Shown piece after piece: positions 50,869 to 59,368 of a stretch of DNA of 64,000 nucleotides (positions are counted from its first letter, which is position 1; the number at the start of each line of letters is the position of its first letter). The stretch is from contig JBCBYO010000007.1 of the NCBI GenBank assembly GCA_039815825.1, forward strand, positions 1 to 64,000, written 5' to 3'. Below the pieces are notes generated by a model that worked only from the letters and a program-made list of their open reading frames with translations, made no database searches and was not told the DNA's origin. The stretch comes from JBCBDX01 sp039815825. GTDB taxonomy: Bacteria; Pseudomonadota; Alphaproteobacteria; Rhizobiales; Rhizobiaceae. The translations under genes were made by a program, and so were the position numbers.

Positions 50869-51876
50869 ATGTCCCAAGATGCTCAATATGACGTGCTGTG
50901 CATCGGCAATGCCATTGTCGATATCATTGCGCGTGCGGAAGAAGATTTCATCCACGACAACAATATCATCAAAGGTGCGATGAACCTGATCGATGCTGAG
51001 CGGGCGACGCTGCTCTATGACCGCATGGGCCCGGCTGTGGAAACATCAGGCGGCAGCGCCGGCAATACCGCCGCAGGTGTGGCATCCTTTGGCGGACGCG
51101 CAGCTTATTTTGGCAAGGTGTGTAACGATCATCTTGGCGACATTTTCCGCCACGATATTCGCGCTCAGGGTGTCGCGTTTGACACCAACCCGCTGTTTGA
51201 AGCGCCGCCGACGGCGCGCTCCATGATCTTTGTCACGCCAGACGGCGAACGCTCCATGAATACCTATTTGGGCGCTTGTGTTGAGCTGTCGCCCGACGAT
51301 GTTGAGGAAGACAAAGCCGCGAAGTCAAAAGTGACCTATTTTGAGGGCTATTTATGGGATCCGCCCAAAGCCAAAGACGCCATTCGCGAGACAGCACGCA
51401 TCGCACATGATAACGGGCGCGAAGTCGCCATGACCCTTTCCGATCCGTTCTGCGTGGACCGTTATCGCGATGAGTTTCTGGACCTAATGCGTTCTGGCAC
51501 CGTTGATATTGTCTTTGCTAACGGCGATGAGGCGCAATCGCTTTATCAGACGAGCGATCTGCAAACGGCCATCGACGCCTTGGCGCAAGACTGCAAGATG
51601 GCCGCGATCACATTGGGTCCAAAAGGGTCGGTGGTTACCACACCCGATAGCCAAGTGGCGGTAGAAGCACATCCAATTTCCAACCGCACCGATACAACAG
51701 GTGCCGGTGATTTGTACGCGGCGGGATTTTTGTTTGGCTACACGTCTGGTCGCGCGCTTGATGATTGCGCGCGTTTTGGTTCATTGGCCGCATCGATCGT
51801 CATTGAGCAGATTGGCCCGCGACCGCAGGTATCCCTGCGTCAAGCCGCCATCGACAATGGGCTGATTAAGACCTAG
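50869..51876 (+). CDS. PfkB-family kinase, probable adenosine kinase
   Basis: A 335-residue ribokinase-superfamily enzyme. The N-terminal LCIGNAIVDIIARAEEDF, the GGSAGNTAAGVASFGGRA substrate segment and the C-terminal DTTGAGDLYAAGFLFG anion-hole motif with catalytic aspartate are all intact. The long NxxVD start and DxxGAGD pattern are typical of adenosine kinase-like members in alphaproteobacteria; other nucleoside or sugar substrates are possible. Adenosine is a product of AhcY, encoded elsewhere in this window. ATG 50869 is chosen for family fit. Its stop overlaps that of grpE on the other strand. Confidence 0.85.
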   Translation: MSQDAQYDVLCIGNAIVDIIARAEEDFIHDNNIIKGAMNLIDAERATLLYDRMGPAVETSGGSAGNTAAGVASFGGRAAYFGKVCNDHLGDIFRHDIRAQGVAFDTNPLFEAPPTARSMIFVTPDGERSMNTYLGACVELSPDDVEEDKAAKSKVTYFEGYLWDPPKAKDAIRETARIAHDNGREVAMTLSDPFCVDRYRDEFLDLMRSGTVDIVFANGDEAQSLYQTSDLQTAIDALAQDCKMAAITLGPKGSVVTTPDSQVAVEAHPISNRTDTTGAGDLYAAGFLFGYTSGRALDDCARFGSLAASIVIEQIGPRPQVSLRQAAIDNGLIKT

Positions 51877-52637
51877 TCCTCGGGATCTTCCGGAGTAGCG
51901 CCATCGGTTGGCGCCTCTTCAGCCACCGGCGCAGCCTTGGGCCCGCCCTTTGCCACGCCTACCATCGCGGGACGTAGGACACGTTCGCCGATCGAAAAGC
52001 CTGGCTGCACGACATTAATCACCGTGTTGTTCGGTACGCTTGGGTCTTGCGCTTCAAACATCGCCTGGTGGAAGTTCGGGTCGAACTTTTCATTTTCAGG
52101 ATTGAGTTGTTTAACACCATGGCGTTCCATGGTTGAGAGCATTGATTTGGCGGTCAGCTCAACGCCTTCCAACAAAGCTTTAAAGTCGTCGGAGCCGCTT
52201 TCACGCTTTTCCTGCGGAACGGCCTCGATCGCACGGCCCAGATTGTCGCTCACGCTGAGCATATCGCGGGCAAAGTTTGCAACGGCATACTGCTTGGCAT
52301 CACCGACTTCGCGCTGGGTGCGACGCCGCAGATTTTCCATTTCGGCAACAAGACGCAGGTTCTGGTCCTTTAGCTCCTGGATCTCAGCCTGCATCTTCTC
52401 CATTTCAGCACCAATAACGCCGGCAATGTCTGCATCGGCAGCGTAGGCACCGGTTTCGCTGTAGGCGCCGTCTGCGTCATCATAGTCAGCGAAATCGTCT
52501 GCGCTCTCGGCAGCGGCGCGCTTGCGGGCCGCACGATCTGCCTTCAACAGGCTATCGGCAGCCTTTTTGAGGGACTCTCGGCTCCGGGCGTCGAAATCTA
52601 TATCTTCATTTTCAGGCGTCTGCCGTTCGTCGGCCAT
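51873..52637 (-). CDS. grpE: Nucleotide exchange factor GrpE
   Basis: Co-chaperone that releases ADP from DnaK. The 254-residue protein has a disordered acidic N-terminus of about 75 residues, the long coiled coil starting near 79 (MEKMQAEIQELKDQNLRLVA), and the beta-wing domain with VKQLNPENEKFDPNFHQA and the GFSIGERVLRPAMVGVAKG end. The Pro/Ala/Glu-rich C-terminal 20 residues extend beyond E. coli GrpE. hrcA is upstream on the same strand (92 bp). Its last 4 bp overlap the convergent kinase gene. Confidence 0.96.
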   Translation of the reverse strand: MADERQTPENEDIDFDARSRESLKKAADSLLKADRAARKRAAAESADDFADYDDADGAYSETGAYAADADIAGVIGAEMEKMQAEIQELKDQNLRLVAEMENLRRRTQREVGDAKQYAVANFARDMLSVSDNLGRAIEAVPQEKRESGSDDFKALLEGVELTAKSMLSTMERHGVKQLNPENEKFDPNFHQAMFEAQDPSVPNNTVINVVQPGFSIGERVLRPAMVGVAKGGPKAAPVAEEAPTDGATPEDPED

Positions 52638-52729
52638 GGGTCAAACCAATTTTTTTGCGGAAATTTGCGTGACGCGCATATCAAGTGTGTGTGTGGAAAA
52701 ATCAAGGCCAGACTGCAATTCGCATGCTG

Positions 52730-53806
52730 TTATTTTCGTTCAATCATTTTTGAGATGATCTGCGCGGTATAGTCGAGCATCGGCACGATACGGGCATAAT
52801 TCAACCTTGTTGGGCCGATGACGCCCAACGCGCCAACCACTTTTCGATCCCCATCACGGTACGGCGCAACCAACAATGAGGACCCCGAAAGTGAAAACAG
52901 CCTGTTTTCCGATCCGATAAATATGCGCACGCCGGAGCCGGTCTCTGATCGATCCAACATTTGGATGATTTCATCTTTACGCTCCAGATCATCCAACAGC
53001 AGCTTTGCCCGCGCGATGTCGTCTTCGTCGTTTAAGTCTTCCAGTAGGTTTGCCCGTCCGCGCACAATCAATTGTTTTGGGCTCGCAGCGTCATTGTCAC
53101 CGCTCCAAAAGGCTAGACCGCGCTCAACCAGATCGGCACTCAACTCGTCCAACTCGCTGCGGATGGTCTCGCGTTGGGTGTCGAGTTTTTCGCGGGCACC
53201 GGCCAATGTTTCGCCGCGCGCGTGGTGATTGAGGAATTTCGCGGCTTCCGACATTTGAGACGTGGTCATACCAGCGGGCACATCGATTACCCGATTTTCC
53301 ACATCACCACGATCCCATACCAAAACAGCCAGCGCTTTGGTGGCTTCCAGCTGCACAAATTCAATGTGCTTGAGGGTCCCCTCGCGCTTGGAGGTCAGGA
53401 CCAAGCCCGCGCCACGTGACACATTGGACAGCATGGTCGACGCTTCTGTCAGCACGCGCTCGGTGTCGGCGCCACCTGCAACGTCCAGTTGCTGGTCGAT
53501 CAGGCGACGCTCGGCGTCAGAAATCTCGCCTGTGTCCATGTAAGCATCGACGAAGAAACGCAGGCCCTGTTCAGTGGGCAAACGCCCTGCCGACACGTGA
53601 GGCGCGTAAACTAGGCCCAGTGCTTCCAGATCGCTCATTACATTGCGAACAGAGGCCGGTGACAGCGCAACGGGTAATTGCTTGGAAAGGCTGCGGGATC
53701 CTACGGGTTCGCCCTGTGTCAGATAAGTTTCGACGATACGGCGAAAAATATCGCGTGTCCGCTCATCCATCTGATCGTTCAAACGCTGTTGTTGTTCTTC
53801 GTTCAT
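52730..53806 (-). CDS. hrcA: Heat-inducible transcription repressor HrcA
   Basis: A 358-residue repressor with an N-terminal winged-helix domain (LPVALSPASVRNVMSDLEAL near 45-65), a central insert and a C-terminal GAF-like domain (VVGALGVIGPTRLNYARIVP). HrcA normally binds CIRCE (TTAGCACTC-N9-GAGTGCTAA) and is stabilised by GroEL. I find no CIRCE sequence before hrcA or grpE in this window, so their own control may differ; the groE operon, the usual target, is not here. ATG 53806 is used; a TTG 12 bp earlier is the only extension. Confidence 0.94.
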   Translation of the reverse strand: MNEEQQQRLNDQMDERTRDIFRRIVETYLTQGEPVGSRSLSKQLPVALSPASVRNVMSDLEALGLVYAPHVSAGRLPTEQGLRFFVDAYMDTGEISDAERRLIDQQLDVAGGADTERVLTEASTMLSNVSRGAGLVLTSKREGTLKHIEFVQLEATKALAVLVWDRGDVENRVIDVPAGMTTSQMSEAAKFLNHHARGETLAGAREKLDTQRETIRSELDELSADLVERGLAFWSGDNDAASPKQLIVRGRANLLEDLNDEDDIARAKLLLDDLERKDEIIQMLDRSETGSGVRIFIGSENRLFSLSGSSLLVAPYRDGDRKVVGALGVIGPTRLNYARIVPMLDYTAQIISKMIERK

Positions 53807-53945
53807 CCGTGCGCTCAACCGCTATCCACCGCCACCCTGATATTTGGGGGCGTTAAATCTATCATAAAGAGATAGAAGCGCTTGCGACGGGTATGCAAGA
53901 GTAAAGCGATGCCGTACACGCTTCATCGAACGTCAAGGAGAATTC

Positions 53946-54668
53946 ATGTCACGACCCTCTGGCCGCTCAGCCGATCAAATGCGCCCCGTCAGTTTTGAAC
54001 GTGGATTTTCGAAACACGCAGAAGGTTCTTGCCTCGTCAAATTTGGCGAAACCCACGTCCTGTGCACCGCCAGTCTTGAAGAGCGGGTGCCCGGTTGGAT
54101 GCGCAATACGGGACGCGGCTGGGTGACAGCAGAATATGGCATGCTGCCGCGTGCAACCGGTGATCGCATGCGCCGCGAAGCGGCAGCGGGCAAGCAAGGC
54201 GGGCGGACACAGGAAATTCAGCGCCTCATCGGACGGTCCATGCGCGCTATCGTTGATCTTGAGGCGTTGGGCGAGCGGCAGATCACCATCGACTGCGATG
54301 TGATCCAAGCCGATGGTGGCACGCGCACGGCCGCGATTACCGGCGGCTGGATCGCGCTGCACGATTGTCTCGACTGGATGCACCAACGGCAGATGGCGTC
54401 GAAAACACGGGTCATTAAAGACCATATCGCAGCGGTTTCCTGCGGCATTTATCAGGGAGAGGCTGTGACTGACCTTGATTACATCGAAGACTCCAACGCC
54501 GAGACCGATGCCAATTTCGTCATGACTGGATCGGGTGGCATAGTGGAAATTCAAGGCACCGCAGAAGGTGCACCGTTCTCACGCGACGAGTTTGATACGC
54601 TTTTTGCCCATGCGCAAAAGTCAATTGCCGAACTCGTCGACCTGCAAAAACAAGCGATCGGTGCTTGA
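53946..54668 (+). CDS. rph: Ribonuclease PH
   Basis: Phosphorolytic 3'-5' exoribonuclease that trims tRNA precursors, 240 residues, full length. Family blocks RPSGRSADQMRPVSFERGF, the phosphate-binding RTQEIQRLIGRSMRA and the DCDVIQADGGTRTAAITGG active-site segment with metal-binding acids are present. AAGGAGAATTC lies right in front of the start. It overlaps rdgB in an ATG/TGA junction and leads a tight plus-strand run to yraN. Confidence 0.96.
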   Translation: MSRPSGRSADQMRPVSFERGFSKHAEGSCLVKFGETHVLCTASLEERVPGWMRNTGRGWVTAEYGMLPRATGDRMRREAAAGKQGGRTQEIQRLIGRSMRAIVDLEALGERQITIDCDVIQADGGTRTAAITGGWIALHDCLDWMHQRQMASKTRVIKDHIAAVSCGIYQGEAVTDLDYIEDSNAETDANFVMTGSGGIVEIQGTAEGAPFSRDEFDTLFAHAQKSIAELVDLQKQAIGA

Positions 54669-55330
54669 TGACTTCAGAACGGCGTAAACTGGCTCCCAGC
54701 AGATTGGTTCTGGCCACCCATAATGCCGGGAAACTACGCGAAATGCGTGGCCTCTTTTCCTCATTCGGTTTTGACATCGTGTCTGCCGGTGAATTGGACT
54801 TGCCTGAACCCGAGGAGACCGGCACGACATTTCGTGAAAATGCCAAAACCAAAGCCATGGCCGCGATGGAAGCGACCGGCCTGCCCGCTTTGTCAGACGA
54901 TAGCGGTATCACGGTTGATGCGCTCGACGGTGCACCCGGTGTCTATACGGCTGATTGGGCCGAGAAGCCCGATGGCAGTGGCCGTGATTTTTACATGGCG
55001 ATGGAAAAGGTTGAAAAAAAGCTGCAAGCGCTGGGTGCTACTGAACCTGAAAAGCGCAGCGCGGCATTTAATGCCACGCTTTGTCTTGCTTACCCCGATG
55101 GACATTGTGAGTTTTTTGAAGGCGTCGCGCCCGGTCACCTGGTTTGGCCACCTCGTGGCGATCTTGGCTTTGGATATGACCCGGTCTTTGTGCCCGAGGG
55201 TCATGAGCGCACTTTCGGCGAAATGACGGCTGACGAAAAGCACGGCTGGAAGCCCGGTCAAGAGGCCGCGCTTTCGCACCGTGCTCGCGCTTTTAAGCTG
55301 TTAGCGGAAGAAGGCTTTGATCTTAGCTGA
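54668..55330 (+). CDS. rdgB: dITP/XTP pyrophosphatase
   Basis: House-cleaning hydrolase of non-canonical purine triphosphates (dITP, XTP), 220 residues. The nucleotide-binding LATHNAGKLREM is at the N-terminus, with LSDDSGITVDALDGAPG and the C-terminal FGYDPVFVPEG and SHRARAFKLL. The ATG shares a base with the rph stop. The hemW gene begins 14 bp before its end. Confidence 0.95.
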   Translation: MTSERRKLAPSRLVLATHNAGKLREMRGLFSSFGFDIVSAGELDLPEPEETGTTFRENAKTKAMAAMEATGLPALSDDSGITVDALDGAPGVYTADWAEKPDGSGRDFYMAMEKVEKKLQALGATEPEKRSAAFNATLCLAYPDGHCEFFEGVAPGHLVWPPRGDLGFGYDPVFVPEGHERTFGEMTADEKHGWKPGQEAALSHRARAFKLLAEEGFDLS

Positions 55331-56483
55331 CGATGGCAAGCCCGGTTTTGGGGTCTATGTCCATTGGCCCTTCTGTGCCGCCAAATGCCCCTATTGTGAC
55401 TTCAACTCGCATGTGCGCCACAACCCTGTTGACCAGCGCGCTTTTGCGGGAGCCTACATAAGAGAAATCGCGCATGTGTGCGCGATGTCAGGGCCGCGCC
55501 ATGTGACCAGTATCTTCTTTGGTGGTGGCACGCCCTCGCTGATGGCGCCGGAAACCCTCGATACGATATTGTCCGCCATTGATCGGGCGTGGGGTATCCC
55601 GCAGGGCACGGAAATCACAATGGAGGCCAATCCGGCCTCGGCAGACGCGGGGCGCTTTGCAGCCTACCAAGCATCGGGCGTCAACCGCGTGTCACTGGGT
55701 GTTCAAGCGCTCAATGATGATGATTTGAAGTTTCTGGGGCGCTTGCACAACGTGGAAGAGGCGCTGACAGCGATTGACCTCGCGCGCGACACGTTTGAAC
55801 GCGTGTCGTTTGACCTGATCTATTCTCGACCGAACCAAACCCCGGAGATTTGGGAAGTAGAACTTCGCCGTGCCATCGGGTTTGCCGCCGATCATTTATC
55901 GCTCTACCAGCTGACCATTGAGGAAGGGACGCCGTTTAAAACCCTCCACCAGGCTGGAAAACTTGTTTTGCCGGATGAGGATCTGGCTGCTGATATGTAT
56001 GAGGTTACACAATCGGTCACGGCAGAACTAGGATTGCCCGTTTATGAGGTGTCCAACCACGCAGCACCAAACGCGCAGGCGCGGCACAATCTGACCTATT
56101 GGCGTTATGGCGACTATGCAGGCATCGGGCCCGGTGCACATGGAAGGTTGATGACCGAAGGTGACAGGAAAATAGCAACAGAAGCCGAACGGCATCCGGA
56201 AACATGGGCTGGATTGGTCGGCGAACACAATCACGGTTTTACGACGCAATCGGTTCTGACACCGGTGCAACAGGCCGATGAGATGCTCGTTATGGGACTG
56301 CGCCTGACTGAGGGTTTCGATCTAGCACGCTATGAAGCGCTTGCCATGCGGGCGATTTCTGCAGACAAGTTGCAGGCCATGATAGATCTGGGCATGATTG
56401 AACGCATGGGGAATGCAAACATTCGAGCGACGGCCAAAGGCCGGATTGTTTTGAACGCGGTGCTCGCGGAGCTAGCGGTATGA
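55317..56483 (+). CDS. hemW: Radical SAM heme chaperone HemW
   Basis: A 388-residue radical SAM protein; HemW delivers heme to respiratory enzymes and was formerly annotated as oxygen-independent coproporphyrinogen oxidase. The [4Fe-4S] cysteines are Cys20, Cys24 and Cys27 in FCAAKCPYCDF; GGGTPSL and the HemW-type C-terminal domain with GIGPGAHGR follow. Unlike HemN, it lacks the extra N-terminal region. The start is probably TTG 55317, overlapping rdgB by 14 bp and preceded by GAAGAAGG; no ATG lies near. Confidence 0.92.
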   Translation: MILADDGKPGFGVYVHWPFCAAKCPYCDFNSHVRHNPVDQRAFAGAYIREIAHVCAMSGPRHVTSIFFGGGTPSLMAPETLDTILSAIDRAWGIPQGTEITMEANPASADAGRFAAYQASGVNRVSLGVQALNDDDLKFLGRLHNVEEALTAIDLARDTFERVSFDLIYSRPNQTPEIWEVELRRAIGFAADHLSLYQLTIEEGTPFKTLHQAGKLVLPDEDLAADMYEVTQSVTAELGLPVYEVSNHAAPNAQARHNLTYWRYGDYAGIGPGAHGRLMTEGDRKIATEAERHPETWAGLVGEHNHGFTTQSVLTPVQQADEMLVMGLRLTEGFDLARYEALAMRAISADKLQAMIDLGMIERMGNANIRATAKGRIVLNAVLAELAV

Positions 56484-56800
56484 GCGCGCGCATCCGACAT
56501 GTGGTGGCGATCCGGTTCAAGCCGGAAATCAGCGAAACCCAGATTACAAACCTCATGGCGAAGCTCGAAGCGCTGCGTGATCATTTGGGTGGCATCACCG
56601 ACTTTCAACATCGTTCCAACATCAGTCCTGAAGTGCCTGTTGTGCATGGCTTTCGACACTTGTTCTGGTTCGATTTCGAAAACGAGACGGCGCGTGACGC
56701 CTATTTGGAAGACACAAAGCATCAAGCCGTTGGGAAGCAGCTCGTGACAGCAGCCGAAGGTGGCACGGAAGGCGTCATTGTGCTGGATTTTTTGCCGTGA
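56480..56800 (+). CDS. Dabb-domain (stress-responsive alpha/beta barrel) protein
   Basis: A 106-residue protein made of one Dabb domain: HVVAIRFKPEISETQITNLM at the start and HLFWFDFENETARDAYLED followed by HQAVGKQLV near the end. Such proteins form dimeric ferredoxin-like barrels; some act as small-molecule lyases or cyclases, but most bacterial copies have no known role. It overlaps hemW upstream and rsmI downstream by 4 bp each, so it is embedded in the operon. Confidence 0.85.
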   Translation: MSARIRHVVAIRFKPEISETQITNLMAKLEALRDHLGGITDFQHRSNISPEVPVVHGFRHLFWFDFENETARDAYLEDTKHQAVGKQLVTAAEGGTEGVIVLDFLP

Positions 56801-57684
56801 GCGGGAAATACCAACTCGGTGAGCATGGTTTTACCGCCCCGCCGCTCGCGCCGGGGCTTTATATCGTTGCAACCCCTATCGGCAATCTTCGCGACATCAC
56901 CGTTCGCGCGCTCGAAACGTTAAGCGCCTGTGATGTGTTGGCCTGTGAAGACACTCGTATGACAAGGCGGCTACTAGAGCGCTACGCGATCAACAAGAAA
57001 CCGATTGCCTATCATGAACACAATGCCGAGAAAGCAGGCGCCGATATCCTTGCCGCCTTGCAAGCGGGAAAATCGGTTGCGCTGGTCTCCGATGCGGGAA
57101 CGCCGCTCATTTCTGACCCTGGTTACCGACTGGTGCACGCGGCGCGCGAGTCCCAATTTGACGTGTTCCCCATACCGGGCCCGTCTGCGTTCGTGGCGGC
57201 GCTAAGCGTATCTGGCTTGCCAACCGATGACTTTCGATTTTGCGGTTTTTTGCCGACTAAGGAAAAGGCGCGCGCTGATCGTTTGACGGAGCTATCCGAG
57301 GTGCCATCGACGCTGATTTTCTACGAGTCACCTGCACGTCTGGTCAAAACCCTGACGGCAATGGGCGAACTTATGGGCGATGACCGCACAATCGTCGTCG
57401 CGCGTGAACTGACCAAGCGGTTCGAGACAATTGTCCGTGGCTCTGCCCTTGATCTGGTCGCGCATTTTGAGGCTTCCCCGGCCAGAGGTGAGATCGTCAT
57501 TTTGGTGGAACCGGCGGAACCATCGAGGCGCGCCTACTCGGATGCTGACATTGACACGCTGCTGTTGGGTTTGGTCAGGGAGATGCCTGCCTCGAAAGCC
57601 GCGAAGGCCGCTGCTGAACAAACTGGTCTTGCCAAAGCTGACCTCTACCAGCGGATCCTCGGTTTAAAAGACGGTGATGCCTAG
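56797..57684 (+). CDS. rsmI: 16S rRNA (cytidine1402-2'-O)-methyltransferase
   Basis: RsmI adds the 2'-O-methyl group to C1402 in the 30S decoding centre. The 295-residue protein is a tetrapyrrole-methylase-fold enzyme with LYIVATPIGNLRDITVRA at the N-terminus, CEDTRMTRRLL, VSDAGTPLISDPGYRLV and PGPSAFVAALSVSGLP. The start is GTG 56797, overlapping the Dabb gene. It overlaps yraN by 8 bp; rsmI and yraN are adjacent in many proteobacteria. Confidence 0.95.
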   Translation: MSGKYQLGEHGFTAPPLAPGLYIVATPIGNLRDITVRALETLSACDVLACEDTRMTRRLLERYAINKKPIAYHEHNAEKAGADILAALQAGKSVALVSDAGTPLISDPGYRLVHAARESQFDVFPIPGPSAFVAALSVSGLPTDDFRFCGFLPTKEKARADRLTELSEVPSTLIFYESPARLVKTLTAMGELMGDDRTIVVARELTKRFETIVRGSALDLVAHFEASPARGEIVILVEPAEPSRRAYSDADIDTLLLGLVREMPASKAAKAAAEQTGLAKADLYQRILGLKDGDA

Positions 57685-58048
57685 TAGAACAACCGCAGAA
57701 AGGCGCCGTGCCGAGCGACGCGGCCGTCGCGCGGAACTATTCGCCGAGATCGCGCTCTTACTGCGCGGTTTTCGCGTGGTGGCCCGTCGCTTCAAAACGA
57801 AAGCGGGCGAGGTCGATTTAATCGCGCGCCGGGGTGATCTCATATTGATGGTCGAAGTGAAAGCAAGGCGTTCGCTCACCGAGGCGATGGACGCTGTGAC
57901 CCCAACCGCTCTGCGCCGCATAGAAGCCGCAGGCGATATCTGGCTCAGTCGCCAACCTGACTATGGGCAATTGTCGGTTCGCTTTGATCTGGTTGCGGTG
58001 TTACCACGCCGCTGGCCGGTTCACGTGCCGAGTATCTTCCATGCGTGA
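57677..58048 (+). CDS. yraN: YraN family protein (UPF0102), nuclease-like
   Basis: A 123-residue protein of the UPF0102 family with a Holliday-junction-resolvase-like PD-(D/E)XK core: GEVDLIARRGDLILMVEVKAR gives the catalytic Asp, Glu and Lys. The N-terminus is strongly basic (RRRAERRGRRAE). The cellular role is unknown, probably in nucleic-acid processing. ATG 57677 is chosen over GTG 57674. This is the last gene of the rph-to-yraN run; 101 bp without a gene follow. Confidence 0.88.
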   Translation: MPSRTTAERRRAERRGRRAELFAEIALLLRGFRVVARRFKTKAGEVDLIARRGDLILMVEVKARRSLTEAMDAVTPTALRRIEAAGDIWLSRQPDYGQLSVRFDLVAVLPRRWPVHVPSIFHA

Positions 58049-58149
58049 ACGTTGATGTACGTCATGGAACATGTCGCATTCACCGCTTGTCAGCTGATCG
58101 CCCAGATGTATCCATTTGACATGCGATCATCACGCCGGGAGGAGCTAAC

Positions 58150-59325
58150 ATGAATGCACATAGCGCGTTGCCGATAACGCCAGACTTTGATGTTTGGGAC
58201 CCTCAGTCAGTCGCGGATGCGATTACCGTTGAGAATGGGGCGCTAGTCGTCACCTGGGCGGGTGGCCGAATGTGCCACTACCATCCGCTGTTCCTTGCCG
58301 AGAATGATCCATCACCAGAAGTGCTCCACCCCCAATCTCGGGAGACAATGCTGTCGCCGCTCGATTTCCCTCAGGACCTTGCGGTTACGGCGGCGGACGT
58401 TGCGCAAAACGGCGCCATTTGCGTCCATTGGAGCCATGGTCGGCAACCGAGCCTGTTTCATCCCGGCTGGCTTTCGGCACATGGCTGGCAGGAAAGTGAC
58501 CTTCGTCAAAAACCTGTTCTCTGGAACTCAGAACTTGCCGGACCACCGGCCGTGGACGGACCGACCGCGCTTCAAGACCCGGCCATTTTTCGCCAATGGT
58601 TGATCGATCTGCGAAACTATGGCGTCGCCAAGCTGATCAACTTGCCCGATGAAGATGGAATACTTGTCGACATCGTCTCGCGCATTGGCGTCATTCGCGA
58701 AACAAATTTCGGTCGCACCTACACGCTGGCTATCAAACCTGATCCCGATTCTAATGCCTACACGTCGTTGCCTCTGCCGCAGCACATTGACTTGCCGACC
58801 CGCGAGTGCCCGCCTGGCCTGCAATTTCTTTTCTGCCGGGAAAACACAACGACTGGTGGGGAGGGCCTTTATGCCGATGGATACCGCATAGCAGAGGACT
58901 TGCGGCGGGAAGAGCCGGAACACTTCCACGCTCTGACGACCATTGCCTGGACGTACAACAACCGGGCCAAGGGCAACAGCTACAAGGCCAGCGGTCCGGT
59001 GATCGAGCTGGATGAAGCCGGACAAATCATCGGCATACGCTACAACACCTGGCTACGATCTCCCTTTGTCGGCCCGCTGGAAATGCAGGACCGAGCCTAC
59101 CGATCCTACCGTGCCTTTGCGGCCCGGGCACAGGATCCCGCCTACCAACTCAAAGTGACTTATCGTTCCGGAGAACTGTTTGCCTTTGATAACAGACGCG
59201 CCTTGCATGGCCGCAAGGGTTACGACGCCGGCGGCGGTGCGCGGTTCATAGAAGGTGTCTATTCTGACCGAGACGAGCTGAATTCAGCCATCAGGACGCT
59301 GGACCGGCAACTGGCGGGCGGATAG
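58150..59325 (+). CDS. Gamma-butyrobetaine dioxygenase-like Fe(II)/2-oxoglutarate enzyme
   Basis: A 391-residue protein of the BBOX/TauD family, expected to hydroxylate gamma-butyrobetaine to carnitine or a related betaine. Its N-terminal domain has the two short beta units seen in human BBOX1 (TWAGGRMCHYHPLF near 35 and HWSHGRQPSLFHPGWL near 97). The catalytic domain has the iron triad His212 and Asp214 in QHIDLPTRECPPG and His353 in RALHGRKGY. The cysteines that bind zinc in the N-terminal domain of BBOX1 are missing here. GGGAGGAG precedes the start. No carnitine transport or degradation gene is nearby, and it lies alone between yraN and gshB. Confidence 0.85.
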   Translation: MNAHSALPITPDFDVWDPQSVADAITVENGALVVTWAGGRMCHYHPLFLAENDPSPEVLHPQSRETMLSPLDFPQDLAVTAADVAQNGAICVHWSHGRQPSLFHPGWLSAHGWQESDLRQKPVLWNSELAGPPAVDGPTALQDPAIFRQWLIDLRNYGVAKLINLPDEDGILVDIVSRIGVIRETNFGRTYTLAIKPDPDSNAYTSLPLPQHIDLPTRECPPGLQFLFCRENTTTGGEGLYADGYRIAEDLRREEPEHFHALTTIAWTYNNRAKGNSYKASGPVIELDEAGQIIGIRYNTWLRSPFVGPLEMQDRAYRSYRAFAARAQDPAYQLKVTYRSGELFAFDNRRALHGRKGYDAGGGARFIEGVYSDRDELNSAIRTLDRQLAGG

Positions 59326-59368
59326 AGTTCGACGGAAGTAACCTTCCAACAGCTGCAAGATTATTCCC

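Noticed and set aside
53771..53806. GTTC-like repeats near the hrcA start
   Set aside because: They come from codons for a Gln/Glu-rich stretch inside hrcA, and the spacing does not fit GTTC-N7-GTTC.
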